In this document: positions 1 to 8,695 of the stretch, in pieces
How positions within the stretch are numbered: the stretch's first letter is position 1
Layout: every line of letters starts with the position of its first letter
DNA from: Oligoflexia bacterium
GTDB taxonomy: Bacteria; Bdellovibrionota; Bacteriovoracia; Bacteriovoracales; Bacteriovoracaceae
NCBI GenBank assembly: GCA_015232355.1
Contig: JADFZW010000022.1
Location: forward strand, 1 to 64,000
Reading direction: 5' to 3'
Length of the DNA: 64,000 nucleotides
Notes under the pieces: model-generated
What the model was told of the DNA's origin: nothing
The model's database searches: none
What the model saw: only the letters and a program-made list of their open reading frames with translations
Position numbers and translations under genes: made by a program

Positions 1-906
1 GCAGAGAAAGAATTAGATCGATTAGATAACATTGATAAATTATTTAAAATAATTGTTAACAAGCGTGATAAAGCGCCAGATGAAAAAGTATCGGACATAA
101 TCAAAAAAGTAAAAAGCGAAAATTCTAGAATGAAAATTGCTTCAGAAGTTCTAACTTTTGTAGAACTTCAAGAAACAAATGGTAAATTACTCGTAGAAAC
201 TACTAAATCTTTATTGGATTGGAAAAAAAGTATCTTTGAAAATGCAAAAAATTTAGGATTAAAATTAAAAGATAACTTGGAAATGGAAAAAGTAGATACT
301 ATTATTGAGTTCATGGAGGAAAATGATAAATTTTGTGATAGCAAAGATGAGATAGTTAAAAATCATTATGAATATTATGTAGTAAGAAACAAAAATAATG
401 GAGAGCTTTTTTCTAATTGGATCAGTCCTAACAAGAGAGGTTTTCGACCAGGATCTATTTGGTATCCAAAACTACAATCTTCAACATGTAGAAAATTTGC
501 AAATAAAACTAAGGAAAAATTTGTAAAGACTTTGGCCGATAAAGAATTTGTATTTGATATAAAAAAAGAAGATGATGAAGGAACTGAATTCTATCGAGCA
601 GATGATGCACGCGATGTGTGTATTCAAAGAGGTCTAAATGATTTGCTTGAATTGTGCGAGCAATGTCAATCAATTGAGACTCTAAACAACGAAGCAAATA
701 AAATTGTAAACATATTAGCTCAAAAATCAGGTGAACCTATAGATGAAGAACAGCTGTTATCAGCAAGAAAAAAACTTAACAAACTTAAACAAGCACATGC
801 TGAAATAGATAGAGATGCTTTTAATAAAATATTTAAGCAAAAAAATATTCATGCAACAATAAACGAGCAAAATGAAATAGAAAAGATAGGGGCCGTATTA
901 AAATAA
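1..906 (+). CDS. Unrecognised protein, 5'-truncated by window edge
   Basis: The reading frame is open from base 1 to the TAA at 904-906, so the gene starts upstream of the window and at least 301 codons are visible; the ATG at 130 is only the first internal Met. The product is charged and Lys/Glu-rich with several predicted helical stretches, and has Cys residues in its middle (around CEQCQ). I see no signal peptide, membrane segment or known motif. It converges on phoR with only about 60 bp between stops, and that gap holds one copy of the 48-bp inverted repeat. Function unknown; it could be a cytoplasmic coiled-coil or scaffold protein. Confidence 0.75.
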   Translation, partial: AEKELDRLDNIDKLFKIIVNKRDKAPDEKVSDIIKKVKSENSRMKIASEVLTFVELQETNGKLLVETTKSLLDWKKSIFENAKNLGLKLKDNLEMEKVDTIIEFMEENDKFCDSKDEIVKNHYEYYVVRNKNNGELFSNWISPNKRGFRPGSIWYPKLQSSTCRKFANKTKEKFVKTLADKEFVFDIKKEDDEGTEFYRADDARDVCIQRGLNDLLELCEQCQSIETLNNEANKIVNILAQKSGEPIDEEQLLSARKKLNKLKQAHAEIDRDAFNKIFKQKNIHATINEQNEIEKIGAVLK

Positions 907-910
907 AGTT

Positions 911-958
911 CAAATTTAAAAGCAATTATAAATTCAGTAAGTTAGAATTTGTCGCCAG
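911..958 (+). repeat. 48-bp repeat, copy 1 (inverted relative to 26898-26945)
   Basis: Copy 1 matches the reverse complement of 26898-26945 at 44 of 48 positions. It lies in the short gap between two convergent genes. The best conserved half includes TTATAAATTCAGTAAGTT and ATTTGTCGCCAG. No transposase is nearby and its nature is unknown. Confidence 0.8.
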
Positions 959-968
959 TACAGGTATG

Positions 969-2909
969 TTACACTGATGTGTATTTACTATGGACAGGCA
1001 ATTTAACTCTAAAAGTACTTCCATTACCAGGTAAACTATCAATCTCAATTAGTCCTTTATGTTTTAATACTATTTGCTTAACAATAGCAAGACCCAAACC
1101 AGTTCCTCCGAGTTCACGAGAACGATTAATATCAATTCTATAAAATTTTTCAAATATTTTATCTTGATGTACTAATGAAATACCAATACCTGTATCTTTT
1201 ATTTCTAATATAGTATGTGATGTACTTTGTTTCCAACATATATCTATGGTTCCATTGCTCTCAGTATATTTATAAGCATTATCAATTAAATTAATAAGTA
1301 AATTCTCCAACAAAGCACCATCTGCTAAAACATTCTCTCCGCCATTTTCAATATGTGTTTTAATGGTTATTTTTTTTTCAATATAAAGAGGTGATAGAAT
1401 ACTAATTACATCTTCAGTAACGGAAAAAGTGGAGATGAGTTCGAAGTTAAGCTTGTTTTTTACTTCAATTGTAGAAAGCTTTAATAAGTCATCAAACAAA
1501 GTAACGACTCTATGTAATCCACGTTCTATTTTGTTTGCATAGAGAGATAAATCAGGGGTTAATTCTATCGATTCTTTGAATAATTGAAAAAATCCTTGAA
1601 TTGAACTAAGGGGTGTTCTTACTTCATGAGAAATATTACAAACAAATTCTTCTTTCATCTGCTCATTTAACATTCTTTCCGTGATATTATGAAATACCCC
1701 CATAGCACCGATTATCTGCTTAGTATAAGGATTGATAATTGGAGTAATATTTAGATCAAAATGATATGTTTTTCGATTATTATTTTCAGTGGTGATTATG
1801 TAAATATTTTTTTCAACTGAGTTTGTACCAGTCGTAATAGTTTTACTAAAAGCATCTTTTATATTTAAATACTGTCTAAATATCTCTATGATTTTTATTT
1901 TTCCAAACATTTTTTTTGGAAATTCATCAGGATTACTAACAAAGTAGCTGCTAAATTTTTTATTTGCAAACCAAATCATTTGATTAAGATCAATGGCCAC
2001 TATAGGGTCTTCTGTAGATTCCATTAAGGCATTTAATTTTGCATTTTCAATAATTAATTCATTTAATTTTTGGTCAATATTTTTTTCAGTTTGATCTAAA
2101 ATTGAATTTAGCATTTGATGAATCGGAAAAGAGACATCAGCTGCACCAGCTGATGCAGCTGCATCGACCTCATCGATTACATGAGCGTTTTTTTGATTTT
2201 TTAACATTTTATTTTTAATAAAATATAATCTTTGCATAACAATATTTGTAGGCCCACTAGACTTGTACATGAACCAAAGGCCAATCATTGGACCCAAAAT
2301 TAGCAGTGGAAGTATAAAAATAAAAAAACCTTGATAAAATGATTTCATTATTAGATCTATATTTTTAATTGGTATTGCAACTCTCAGAAAATATTCTTGG
2401 TTTTTAAATTTCGTTATAGTGGCCCCATAGAGCATATTCATTGATAGTGTTTTACTATTGTGAATTGCATATCCAATAACTCCATCACTCTTAGTTTTTG
2501 CTTCTATTATCTCAGGGCGATCAGAATGATTGACCATATTTTTTATATCGAAATCACTATCACATAAAACAACTCCACTAGGATCGATCATAGTAATACG
2601 AATATGTGGAGTATTTGATTTTATCTTACAGACCTCAGTTACATTAGCTTTTAAAAGGTCTGGTCTATTTTGAGTAAAATATTTAATAATAGAAAGCTCT
2701 GTAGATAATTCCTCTTTTGATTGTTTCAAAATATACTGTTCCAGTTTCCAACTTGCAATGCTACCTAGAACAATAAATAACCCAACGTAAAGTACTAACT
2801 GAATAAGTGCAATTTTTTTAAAGAAAATCCAAAAGATATGATTTTTATTTCTATCTTTATCTTTATTTTTACTTTTATCTTTATCTTTATCTTTATCTTT
2901 ATCTTTCAC
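969..2909 (-). CDS. phoR: PhoR-type sensor histidine kinase
   Basis: Membrane sensor kinase for phosphate limitation, expected to phosphorylate PhoB. The 646 residues show a Lys-Asp repeat at the N-terminus, TM1 (about 33-54), a periplasmic domain, TM2 (about 194-214), a PAS-like domain (about 290-415), HisKA with His428 in NISHEVRTPLSS, and HATPase with N-box (LIDNAYKY), DTGIGI and GGTGLGLAIV. The start codon is GTG and overlaps the phoB stop by four bases, so it is translationally coupled. It is the last gene of the pst-pho operon, whereas phoR often sits next to phoB at the front. The periplasmic domain of about 140 residues is larger than that of E. coli PhoR, so it may sense a ligand directly. 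Confidence 0.93.
   Translation of the reverse strand: MKDKDKDKDKDKSKNKDKDRNKNHIFWIFFKKIALIQLVLYVGLFIVLGSIASWKLEQYILKQSKEELSTELSIIKYFTQNRPDLLKANVTEVCKIKSNTPHIRITMIDPSGVVLCDSDFDIKNMVNHSDRPEIIEAKTKSDGVIGYAIHNSKTLSMNMLYGATITKFKNQEYFLRVAIPIKNIDLIMKSFYQGFFIFILPLLILGPMIGLWFMYKSSGPTNIVMQRLYFIKNKMLKNQKNAHVIDEVDAAASAGAADVSFPIHQMLNSILDQTEKNIDQKLNELIIENAKLNALMESTEDPIVAIDLNQMIWFANKKFSSYFVSNPDEFPKKMFGKIKIIEIFRQYLNIKDAFSKTITTGTNSVEKNIYIITTENNNRKTYHFDLNITPIINPYTKQIIGAMGVFHNITERMLNEQMKEEFVCNISHEVRTPLSSIQGFFQLFKESIELTPDLSLYANKIERGLHRVVTLFDDLLKLSTIEVKNKLNFELISTFSVTEDVISILSPLYIEKKITIKTHIENGGENVLADGALLENLLINLIDNAYKYTESNGTIDICWKQSTSHTILEIKDTGIGISLVHQDKIFEKFYRIDINRSRELGGTGLGLAIVKQIVLKHKGLIEIDSLPGNGSTFRVKLPVHSKYTSV
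2873..2906. repeat. Hexanucleotide repeat encoding Lys-Asp run in PhoR
   Basis: Tandem TTTATC units on the plus strand encode the KDKDKD N-terminus of PhoR on the minus strand. Six-base units keep frame, so slippage would only change tail length. The tract adjoins the phoB stop codon. Confidence 0.85.
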
Positions 2910-3745
2910 GGTTCAACCATCCTATAACCAATTCCTCGAACAGTTTCGATATAACGAGCAAAATCGGATAATTTTTTTCTAAGTGAAACTACATGGGTAT
3001 CGATAGTTCTTTCTGTTACGTGCACGCCATCTCCAATAATAACAGATAATAGAAATTTTCTAGTAAGAACTTTGCCGCCAGATTTTATTAGTTGAAGTAA
3101 AATTTTAAATTCAGTAAGAGTTAATACTATCTCTTCTGGTGAGTTTAATGGGCCTTTAGAAACTCGATATTGAGAAAGGTACATACGAAGTCCATTCTCT
3201 CCTCCAAAAGTAAAAAGATCAGGAAGTCTTTCGTTTGGGTTTACACTATTTACCTTCGAACTTTCTTTTTGATTTGAAGATAAAATAATATTATTTGCAA
3301 TAAAATCCTTTTTTTTAAGCAAGGTTTTTATTCTGGCCGAGAGTACATTAATATCGAATGGTTTGGTAACATAGTCATCGGCACCTGCCTCTAATCCTTG
3401 GATTATATATTCAGGAGTAGAGAGTGCTGTTAACATCAAGATTGGCAAATTATTATATAGGGAATGAGAACGAACAAATTTACAAATTTCAAAACCATTA
3501 TTCCCAGGGAGCATAATATCCAAAATGCAGATATCTGGTAAGTTTCCAAGCATTTTTTTATCGTTTAGTAATTTAAAAAACAAGCGGGCCTCATCGCCAG
3601 AATTGATTAGGTCAACATTCCAGCAAGGATGATGTTTATTTAGGTGAATAGTAAGCATCTCAGATATATCTTTATCATCTTCGATGATTAAAATTTTTTT
3701 ATTCAAATTTGTATTATCAGTAGAGTCTTGCAAATTGCCTCCCAT
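2906..3745 (-). CDS. phoB: PhoB-type response regulator (OmpR family)
   Basis: DNA-binding regulator of the phosphate regulon. The receiver domain has acidic pocket IIEDD, phospho-acceptor Asp76 in ILDIMLPG, and Lys128 in VTKPFD; the C-terminal winged helix (about 195-277) contains RTIDTHVVSLRKKL and ETVRGIGYR. There is an unusually long linker of about 40 residues between the domains. The first ATG (3745) has no good ribosome site; an in-frame TTG twelve bases later is preceded by GGGAGG and may be the real start, giving MQDSTDN. It follows phoU by five bases and overlaps phoR by four. Confidence 0.93.
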   Translation of the reverse strand: MGGNLQDSTDNTNLNKKILIIEDDKDISEMLTIHLNKHHPCWNVDLINSGDEARLFFKLLNDKKMLGNLPDICILDIMLPGNNGFEICKFVRSHSLYNNLPILMLTALSTPEYIIQGLEAGADDYVTKPFDINVLSARIKTLLKKKDFIANNIILSSNQKESSKVNSVNPNERLPDLFTFGGENGLRMYLSQYRVSKGPLNSPEEIVLTLTEFKILLQLIKSGGKVLTRKFLLSVIIGDGVHVTERTIDTHVVSLRKKLSDFARYIETVRGIGYRMVEP

Positions 3746-3750
3746 ATGAG

Positions 3751-4530
3751 TTATGACTCTGTTGTAGATCGATTATGATCTTCAGCTGCTGCAATCAAAG
3801 AAGAGTATTGTTGATGTCGTACATCCTTTCCTGATTCCAAGAATATTACATCTTCTGCAATATTAGTGGTGTGATCACCAATGCGCTCTAATTTGTTAGA
3901 GATTAAAACAATATGATAAGCTTCTCCAAAATTTAACCTCTCTTTTAAAACATTATTTTTATCATCAATATTTGTTTTTTTGTATTGATTTTCTCCTTGC
4001 TTTTCTCCTTGTTTTTCGATTTGAATTTCGACTTGATTTTCGACTTGATTTTCACAGGATGTGTAGATTTGAATAATATGTTTATTTAACTCATTTACAA
4101 TCTGATCGTGCTGAATTACTTCACTGGCCAGTCTAATATCAGATTGAGAAAAAGCATCTATAGCATTTTTTAACATTAATTCTACTTCAGTTGAAATTTG
4201 TTTTAGAAAGTTGTGGCCACTACTATCTATTCTCATTTTTGCTCGTTTAATATTGAAGGCCAAATCTGCAATTCTTTCTAAATCAGTATTAATTTTTATT
4301 GCTGATAAGGCCATTCTTAAATCTCTGGCCATTGGTCTTTTTAGTGCAATAAATTTAAAACAGATATCATCAATTTTAGTATGAAACTTATTCACTTGAT
4401 TTTCTAAAATTACAATATCATCAAATTTACTTTCATCAGTAAGGCATTCCTTAAGCATTTTTTCCACCAAAGTACTCATATTGATGATTTCTTCACGGAT
4501 TTTTTCAGTGTTTATATTGCCAATATTCAT
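3751..4530 (-). CDS. phoU: PhoU phosphate-transport regulator
   Basis: PhoU-family helical protein that connects the Pst transporter to PhoR and keeps the regulon off when phosphate is plentiful. Both three-helix PhoU repeats are recognisable: the first around residues 20-110 with LKRPMARDLRMALSAIKI, and the second with NKLERIGDHTTNIAED near the C-terminus. Between them, around residues 172-195, is an inserted Gln/Glu/Asn/Val run (motifs ENQVENQVEIQ and EKQGEKQGENQ) that is foreign to the family and comes from an imperfect tandem DNA repeat. It lies between pstB and phoB in the operon. The ATG has an AAAGG-type ribosome site. Confidence 0.93.
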   Translation of the reverse strand: MNIGNINTEKIREEIINMSTLVEKMLKECLTDESKFDDIVILENQVNKFHTKIDDICFKFIALKRPMARDLRMALSAIKINTDLERIADLAFNIKRAKMRIDSSGHNFLKQISTEVELMLKNAIDAFSQSDIRLASEVIQHDQIVNELNKHIIQIYTSCENQVENQVEIQIEKQGEKQGENQYKKTNIDDKNNVLKERLNFGEAYHIVLISNKLERIGDHTTNIAEDVIFLESGKDVRHQQYSSLIAAAEDHNRSTTES

Positions 4531-4574
4531 AATCGATACCTTTTTATTTGCAAAATTTTGTTATTACTTATTAA

Positions 4575-5387
4575 TCATCCAAATCTTCTCATAATATAAT
4601 CTTCTGTTTGTTTGTTTTTAGGATTTGTAAATAAATCACTAGTCGGCGAGTGCTCTATTAATTCACCTAACATAAAAAAACTTGTGTAATCAGATATTCT
4701 CGCTGCTTGACCCATATTATGAGTCACTAATATCACTGTGTAATCATTTTTTAGCTCTTTCATCAATTCTTCTATTTTTGCTGAAGCAATTGGATCGAGT
4801 GCTGATGTTGGTTCATCCATCAATAGCACTTTTGGATTTAAAGCTATGGCCCGGGCAATACACAGACGTTGTTGTTGTCCTCCTGATAAACTTGTTCCAT
4901 CTTTATTTAATTTATCTTTTACCTCGTCCCAAAGTGCTGCTTTCTTCAAGCAATTTTCTGCTAACTTATTTAAATCTACTTTAGAATATCCTCCATGTAG
5001 CTTAGGACCTATAATCACATTTTCAAAGACACTCATTCCAGGGAAAGGATTGGGTCGTTGAAAAACCATCCCAATTTTTTTTCTTACCTCTACAGGATCA
5101 ATGGTAGACTCATAAATGTCAGCTCCATCAAGTAAAACATTTCCTTCAACTTTTGTATCAAGAACTGTCTCATGAATTCTATTCAAACAGCGCAAAAATG
5201 TAGATTTTCCACAACCAGATGGACCAATAATGGCATTAATAGATTGAGCGGCATAATCGATGGAAATATTTTTTACAACTTTATTATCACCAAAATATGC
5301 TGATAAATTATCAACCTTAAGAACTTTAACTGCATTCTTAAAATCATTATCACAATATGTTTTATTTATTTCTACTATTTTGTTCAC
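4575..5387 (-). CDS. pstB: Phosphate ABC transporter ATPase PstB
   Basis: ATPase that drives high-affinity phosphate import through PstAC. Walker A GPSGCGKST is at about 55-63, followed by a Q-loop, the signature LSGGQQQRL, Walker B VLLMDEP with the TSALDP D-loop, and the switch His in VTHNM. Length (270) is normal. The start codon is GTG, with AGAGGA about 12 bases upstream and no nearby ATG alternative. A TCTA tetranucleotide repeat separates it from pstA. Confidence 0.95.
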   Translation of the reverse strand: MNKIVEINKTYCDNDFKNAVKVLKVDNLSAYFGDNKVVKNISIDYAAQSINAIIGPSGCGKSTFLRCLNRIHETVLDTKVEGNVLLDGADIYESTIDPVEVRKKIGMVFQRPNPFPGMSVFENVIIGPKLHGGYSKVDLNKLAENCLKKAALWDEVKDKLNKDGTSLSGGQQQRLCIARAIALNPKVLLMDEPTSALDPIASAKIEELMKELKNDYTVILVTHNMGQAARISDYTSFFMLGELIEHSPTSDLFTNPKNKQTEDYIMRRFG

Positions 5388-5406
5388 TTTTATTTGATTC
5401 CTCTGT

Positions 5407-5438
5407 TTATCTATCTATCTATCTATCTATTTATCTAT
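5407..5438. repeat. TCTA tetranucleotide repeat between pstA and pstB
   Basis: About seven TCTA/TTTA units lie just after the pstA stop and upstream of the pstB start. Slippage would change intercistronic spacing, not reading frame. Confidence 0.85.
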
Positions 5439-6270
5439 TAGACGCATTTGATGAATTCGATACAAAAATTTTACTTACAATATTTACTGCAAAAATTATT
5501 ATAATAAGTACAACTGCTCCTGTCCATGCTTGCCGTTGCCATTCGAGGTGAGGAGAGGAAGCATAATTAAATATTTGTACAGGTAGAGAAGATATTGGTC
5601 CATTCAAATTATAAGAAAGATAGACATTTCCAAATGCTGTAAAAAGTAGTGGAGCTGTCTCTCCCATGCTTCTAGAGATTGCTAAAATTACTCCAGTTAA
5701 AATGGCCCTCTTGTTACCTTTGATTAAAAGATAATAAAATATTTTTACTTTTGTAAATCCTAATGCCAGTCCTGCTTCTCTTATAGTCGTCGGTACAAGT
5801 TTTAAAACCTCTTCTGTTGATCTTGTCACTATCGGAAGTATTACAAGAGATAATGCTAAACTACCGGCCCATCCTGAAAAACTTTTCCATGGTACAACTA
5901 AAGTGACGTATGCAAAAATGCCTATAACAATAGAGGGAGTACCGGCCAAAATACCTATGAATGTTCTAGTAATAGATGCTAATCTTGAGTTTGAGAACTC
6001 AGATAGAAATGTACCTGTAACTATTCCTACTGGTACAGAAATAATTGTCGCTACAAATATTATCATCAGAGAACCAACTATTGCATGAGACATTCCTCCA
6101 CCTAATTCACCAACCGCTCTTGGAGTATTAAAAATAAAATCTAATGAAAGCTCACTCCAACCCATAGTGATAGTGTGCTTTAATATTAAAAAAAGTGGAA
6201 CGAAAGTAGATAAAGTAAATCCTACAACTAAACACCAAAAAATTATATTTTTAATCTTTCTTAAATACAT
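5431..6270 (-). CDS. pstA: Phosphate ABC transporter permease PstA
   Basis: Inner-membrane permease subunit of the phosphate transporter. The 279 residues have about six hydrophobic segments and the binding-protein-dependent transporter loop motif around EAGLALGFTKVKIFYYLLIKGN. The region with GTPSIVIGIFAY is typical of PstA/PstC. It pairs with PstC, 36 bp upstream. The C-terminus ends in a Ser/Asn-rich tail encoded immediately before the TCTA repeat. Confidence 0.94.
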   Translation of the reverse strand: MYLRKIKNIIFWCLVVGFTLSTFVPLFLILKHTITMGWSELSLDFIFNTPRAVGELGGGMSHAIVGSLMIIFVATIISVPVGIVTGTFLSEFSNSRLASITRTFIGILAGTPSIVIGIFAYVTLVVPWKSFSGWAGSLALSLVILPIVTRSTEEVLKLVPTTIREAGLALGFTKVKIFYYLLIKGNKRAILTGVILAISRSMGETAPLLFTAFGNVYLSYNLNGPISSLPVQIFNYASSPHLEWQRQAWTGAVVLIIIIFAVNIVSKIFVSNSSNASNR

Positions 6271-6306
6271 GGTTGTTATATCCTAAGATTCAAATATCCA
6301 AATATT

Positions 6307-7230
6307 CTACCTCGCAAATGCTTTTGGTTTAAAATATTTTATTATAAAGTGTGAGGCACTATTAACAATCATTGTGATTATAAAAAGTAGTGAGGCCATA
6401 TAACATAAAGAAGCTAAATGCAGATCTGTAGTGGCCTCCGCATATTCATTGGCCAAAATGGAGGCCATGGTTGCTCCTGGGGCCAGTAGCGATAGTGATA
6501 TTTGAGGAGAGTTACCAATAACCATAACAACCGCCATTGTTTCCCCTAGTGCGCGCGCAAGCGCCAATCCTGCTGCTCCCACAATTCCTGTTAATGAAGG
6601 TTTAAGAACTGCAAACTTAATTTTTTCCCATGGAGTTGCTCCCAGTGCTAATGCTGCTTCTTTATAAGTCACTGGTACAGATAAAAAAATCTCTCTACAG
6701 AGGGAAGAAATTGTTGGAATAATCATGATTGATAATATTAGAGTCGCGGCCAAGATACTGATACCAAAACTTGAACCTTGAAATAGCGGAAGGAAACCTA
6801 AAAATTTTGTTAATATTGGAGTAAGCGTATCTCTGATAAATGGAACTAAATAAAAAAGTCCCCACATTCCAAAAACTATACTGGGGATAGCAGCGATTAG
6901 ATCTATTGATGTTCCTAAAATATTTCTTAATCTTTTTGGTCCTAATTCAGTTACAAAGATTGCTGATAAAATACCAAATGGAAGTGCAATTGTTAGAGAT
7001 AAAATCGATGTAAGTATAGTTCCATATATAAATGGCAATGCCCCGAACTGTTCCTCTACTGGATTCCATGTAGTAGAGGTTATAAAATTTAGACCAAATT
7101 TAGACATTGAAATGAAAGACATTTTAAAGAGCAAAACAATCATTACAAAAATAAGAACAACTACAACACTAACACAAATATAGATAAGTGATATTCCAAG
7201 TCGTTCTTCTAATCTGGTTGTTAGTTTCAT
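6307..7230 (-). CDS. pstC: Phosphate ABC transporter permease PstC
   Basis: Second permease subunit of the Pst complex. The 307 residues have an N-terminal membrane anchor and about six TM segments. Diagnostic stretches are IDLIAAIPSIVFGMWGL and the EAA-type loop YKEAALALGATPWEKIKFAV, followed by ALARALGETMAV. The ATG directly follows a CTAG/CTAT repeat, leaving only a poor ribosome site (AGATAGAG), so its translation may be sensitive to that tract. Confidence 0.95.
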   Translation of the reverse strand: MKLTTRLEERLGISLIYICVSVVVVLIFVMIVLLFKMSFISMSKFGLNFITSTTWNPVEEQFGALPFIYGTILTSILSLTIALPFGILSAIFVTELGPKRLRNILGTSIDLIAAIPSIVFGMWGLFYLVPFIRDTLTPILTKFLGFLPLFQGSSFGISILAATLILSIMIIPTISSLCREIFLSVPVTYKEAALALGATPWEKIKFAVLKPSLTGIVGAAGLALARALGETMAVVMVIGNSPQISLSLLAPGATMASILANEYAEATTDLHLASLCYMASLLFIITMIVNSASHFIIKYFKPKAFAR

Positions 7231-7234
7231 ATGC

Positions 7235-7270
7235 TCTATCTATCTATATATCTAGCTAGCTAGCTAGATA
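7235..7270. repeat. CTAT and CTAG tetranucleotide repeats upstream of pstC
   Basis: Three CTAT units followed by four CTAG units fill the 47-bp gap between pstS and pstC, directly upstream of the pstC start. CTAG is normally rare in bacterial DNA. Copy-number change would alter the pstC translation-initiation region. Confidence 0.85.
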
Positions 7271-7277
7271 TAATATA

Positions 7278-8354
7278 TTAAATACTATCAATAAATTTTT
7301 TACGGAGTTCCTCTGGCAAAGGGGCATAGCTTAATGCATTCGTCATTTTTTGTCCTTTATTATCTAGGGCCCATCTTATGAATTTTTTAAGATGTTCAAT
7401 TTTTTCATTTTGTTTTTTATTTGGAATCAAAATGTAAGTAAAAGAGGTAATAGGGTATGATTCATCACCAGAAATATTTAATATATTCATCTTATTTGCA
7501 TCTAAATTTTGGATATCAATTTGGGAGATCTGTGAAACATTTTTTAACTCTGAAGCAGCTTTCACCATAGCATTTATTGATGGGGTAACAAATTTTCCAG
7601 AGGAATTTTTAAGAGCAACCATTGATAAATTATTATTTACTGCAAATGCATATTCAACATATCCTATTGATCCTGGTGTTTGTTTTATCATCGCTGAAAT
7701 GCCATCATTTCCTTTTGCACCTATGCCTGTTGGCCAGGAAAGGGCCTTGCCACTACCAGGAGAAGATTTCCAATCAATACTAACCATTGATAAATAATTG
7801 GTAAATATTTCAGTTGTTCCACTACCATCTGAACGATGAACAACTAAAATTTCTTTATTAGGTAATTTAATTCCAGGATTAAGAGATGCAATTAATTGAT
7901 CATCCCACTTTTTTATTTTTCCTTTAAAAATATTTGATAATGTATTTCCATCTAATTTAACATTTTTTTCATTCAGATTATAAACAATTACTACTGAACC
8001 AAGTACAGTTGGAATTTGTAAAATATTCCATTCAAGCTTTTTACTTTTTATCTCCTCTACTGAAACAGGAACATCAGAGGCAGCGAAATCTATTGTTTGA
8101 GAAAAAAGTTGCCGAACACCTCCACTACTTCCCATTGGTTGATAATTAAATTTTACATTTGAAACTTCTTTTTGATATTCAGAAAACCATTTTATGTATA
8201 TTGGATATGGGAAAGTTGCCCCAGCACCATTTATAGCTACCGTCTGACCCATTAAAGGGTTTATTGTTAATGAATAAGTTAAGACTATAGTTAAAGTTAA
8301 CGTTAACTTTAGCATGGCAATTATAGTATTTGGAATTTTCAGAGTAATATTCAT
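7278..8354 (-). CDS. pstS: Periplasmic phosphate-binding protein PstS
   Basis: Captures phosphate in the periplasm and delivers it to PstCA. An N-terminal signal peptide (LTLTLTIVLTYSLTINPLMG region) leads into GAGATFPYPIYIKWF, the PstS hallmark; further family motifs are GSSGG, DFAASDVPV, HRSDGSGTTEIFTNYL, GNDGISAMIKQTPGSIGYVE and a C-terminal SYAPLP. It is the first gene of the operon, with ribosome site AAAGGAG seven bases before ATG. The expected PhoB-controlled promoter lies in 8355-8695, but I could not place a convincing Pho box. Confidence 0.95.
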   Translation of the reverse strand: MNITLKIPNTIIAMLKLTLTLTIVLTYSLTINPLMGQTVAINGAGATFPYPIYIKWFSEYQKEVSNVKFNYQPMGSSGGVRQLFSQTIDFAASDVPVSVEEIKSKKLEWNILQIPTVLGSVVIVYNLNEKNVKLDGNTLSNIFKGKIKKWDDQLIASLNPGIKLPNKEILVVHRSDGSGTTEIFTNYLSMVSIDWKSSPGSGKALSWPTGIGAKGNDGISAMIKQTPGSIGYVEYAFAVNNNLSMVALKNSSGKFVTPSINAMVKAASELKNVSQISQIDIQNLDANKMNILNISGDESYPITSFTYILIPNKKQNEKIEHLKKFIRWALDNKGQKMTNALSYAPLPEELRKKFIDSI

Positions 8355-8450
8355 AATGTTTATCTCCTTTTTCTCTTTTTATCGTTTTCCAATTTTAGTA
8401 AATACCACGTTCTTATTAAATAACTGTGCATGATTTAAGTTAAATTTTTA

Positions 8451-8542
8451 TTAGGACACAAAGACTATTTTGGTCGGGTAATTCGTGTCATCAACTTAAC
8501 TAGCAGTAATTAATAAAGATATATTTGCGCAAATTAATATCT
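8451..8542. promoter_or_regulatory. Structured intergenic module, copy A (pstS/PiT gap)
   Basis: The 341-bp divergent gap holds a dyad GACAC (8455-8459) / GTGTC (8485-8489), then TGTCATCAA, CTAGCA, AGCAGTAATT, and a dyad centred at 8528 (ATTTGCGCAAAT within AGAT...ATCT arms). The same ordered blocks occur upstream of tpx (11311-11430), where the first dyad is TGACATA/TATGTCA: both arms have changed together, suggesting a selected palindrome or RNA stem. It presumably contributes to control of pstS and/or the PiT gene. No other gene is visible in 8355-8695. Confidence 0.5.
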
Positions 8543-8695
8543 GTTCATTAATTCAGCAAAGTCCTTAATAATTGAGTTAATTTATATTTCTTTACATAAA
8601 TTTAATATTTTCCGATAATCCATTTGAAAAAAAGTTCCCGATGATATGAATTTTATTCCTTGTTGATATTAAAAACTCATTCATAGGATTAATTA

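Noticed and set aside
8355..8450. Pho box upstream of pstS
   Set aside because: Expected biologically, but no pair of CTGTCAT-like repeats at 11-bp spacing could be found by eye.
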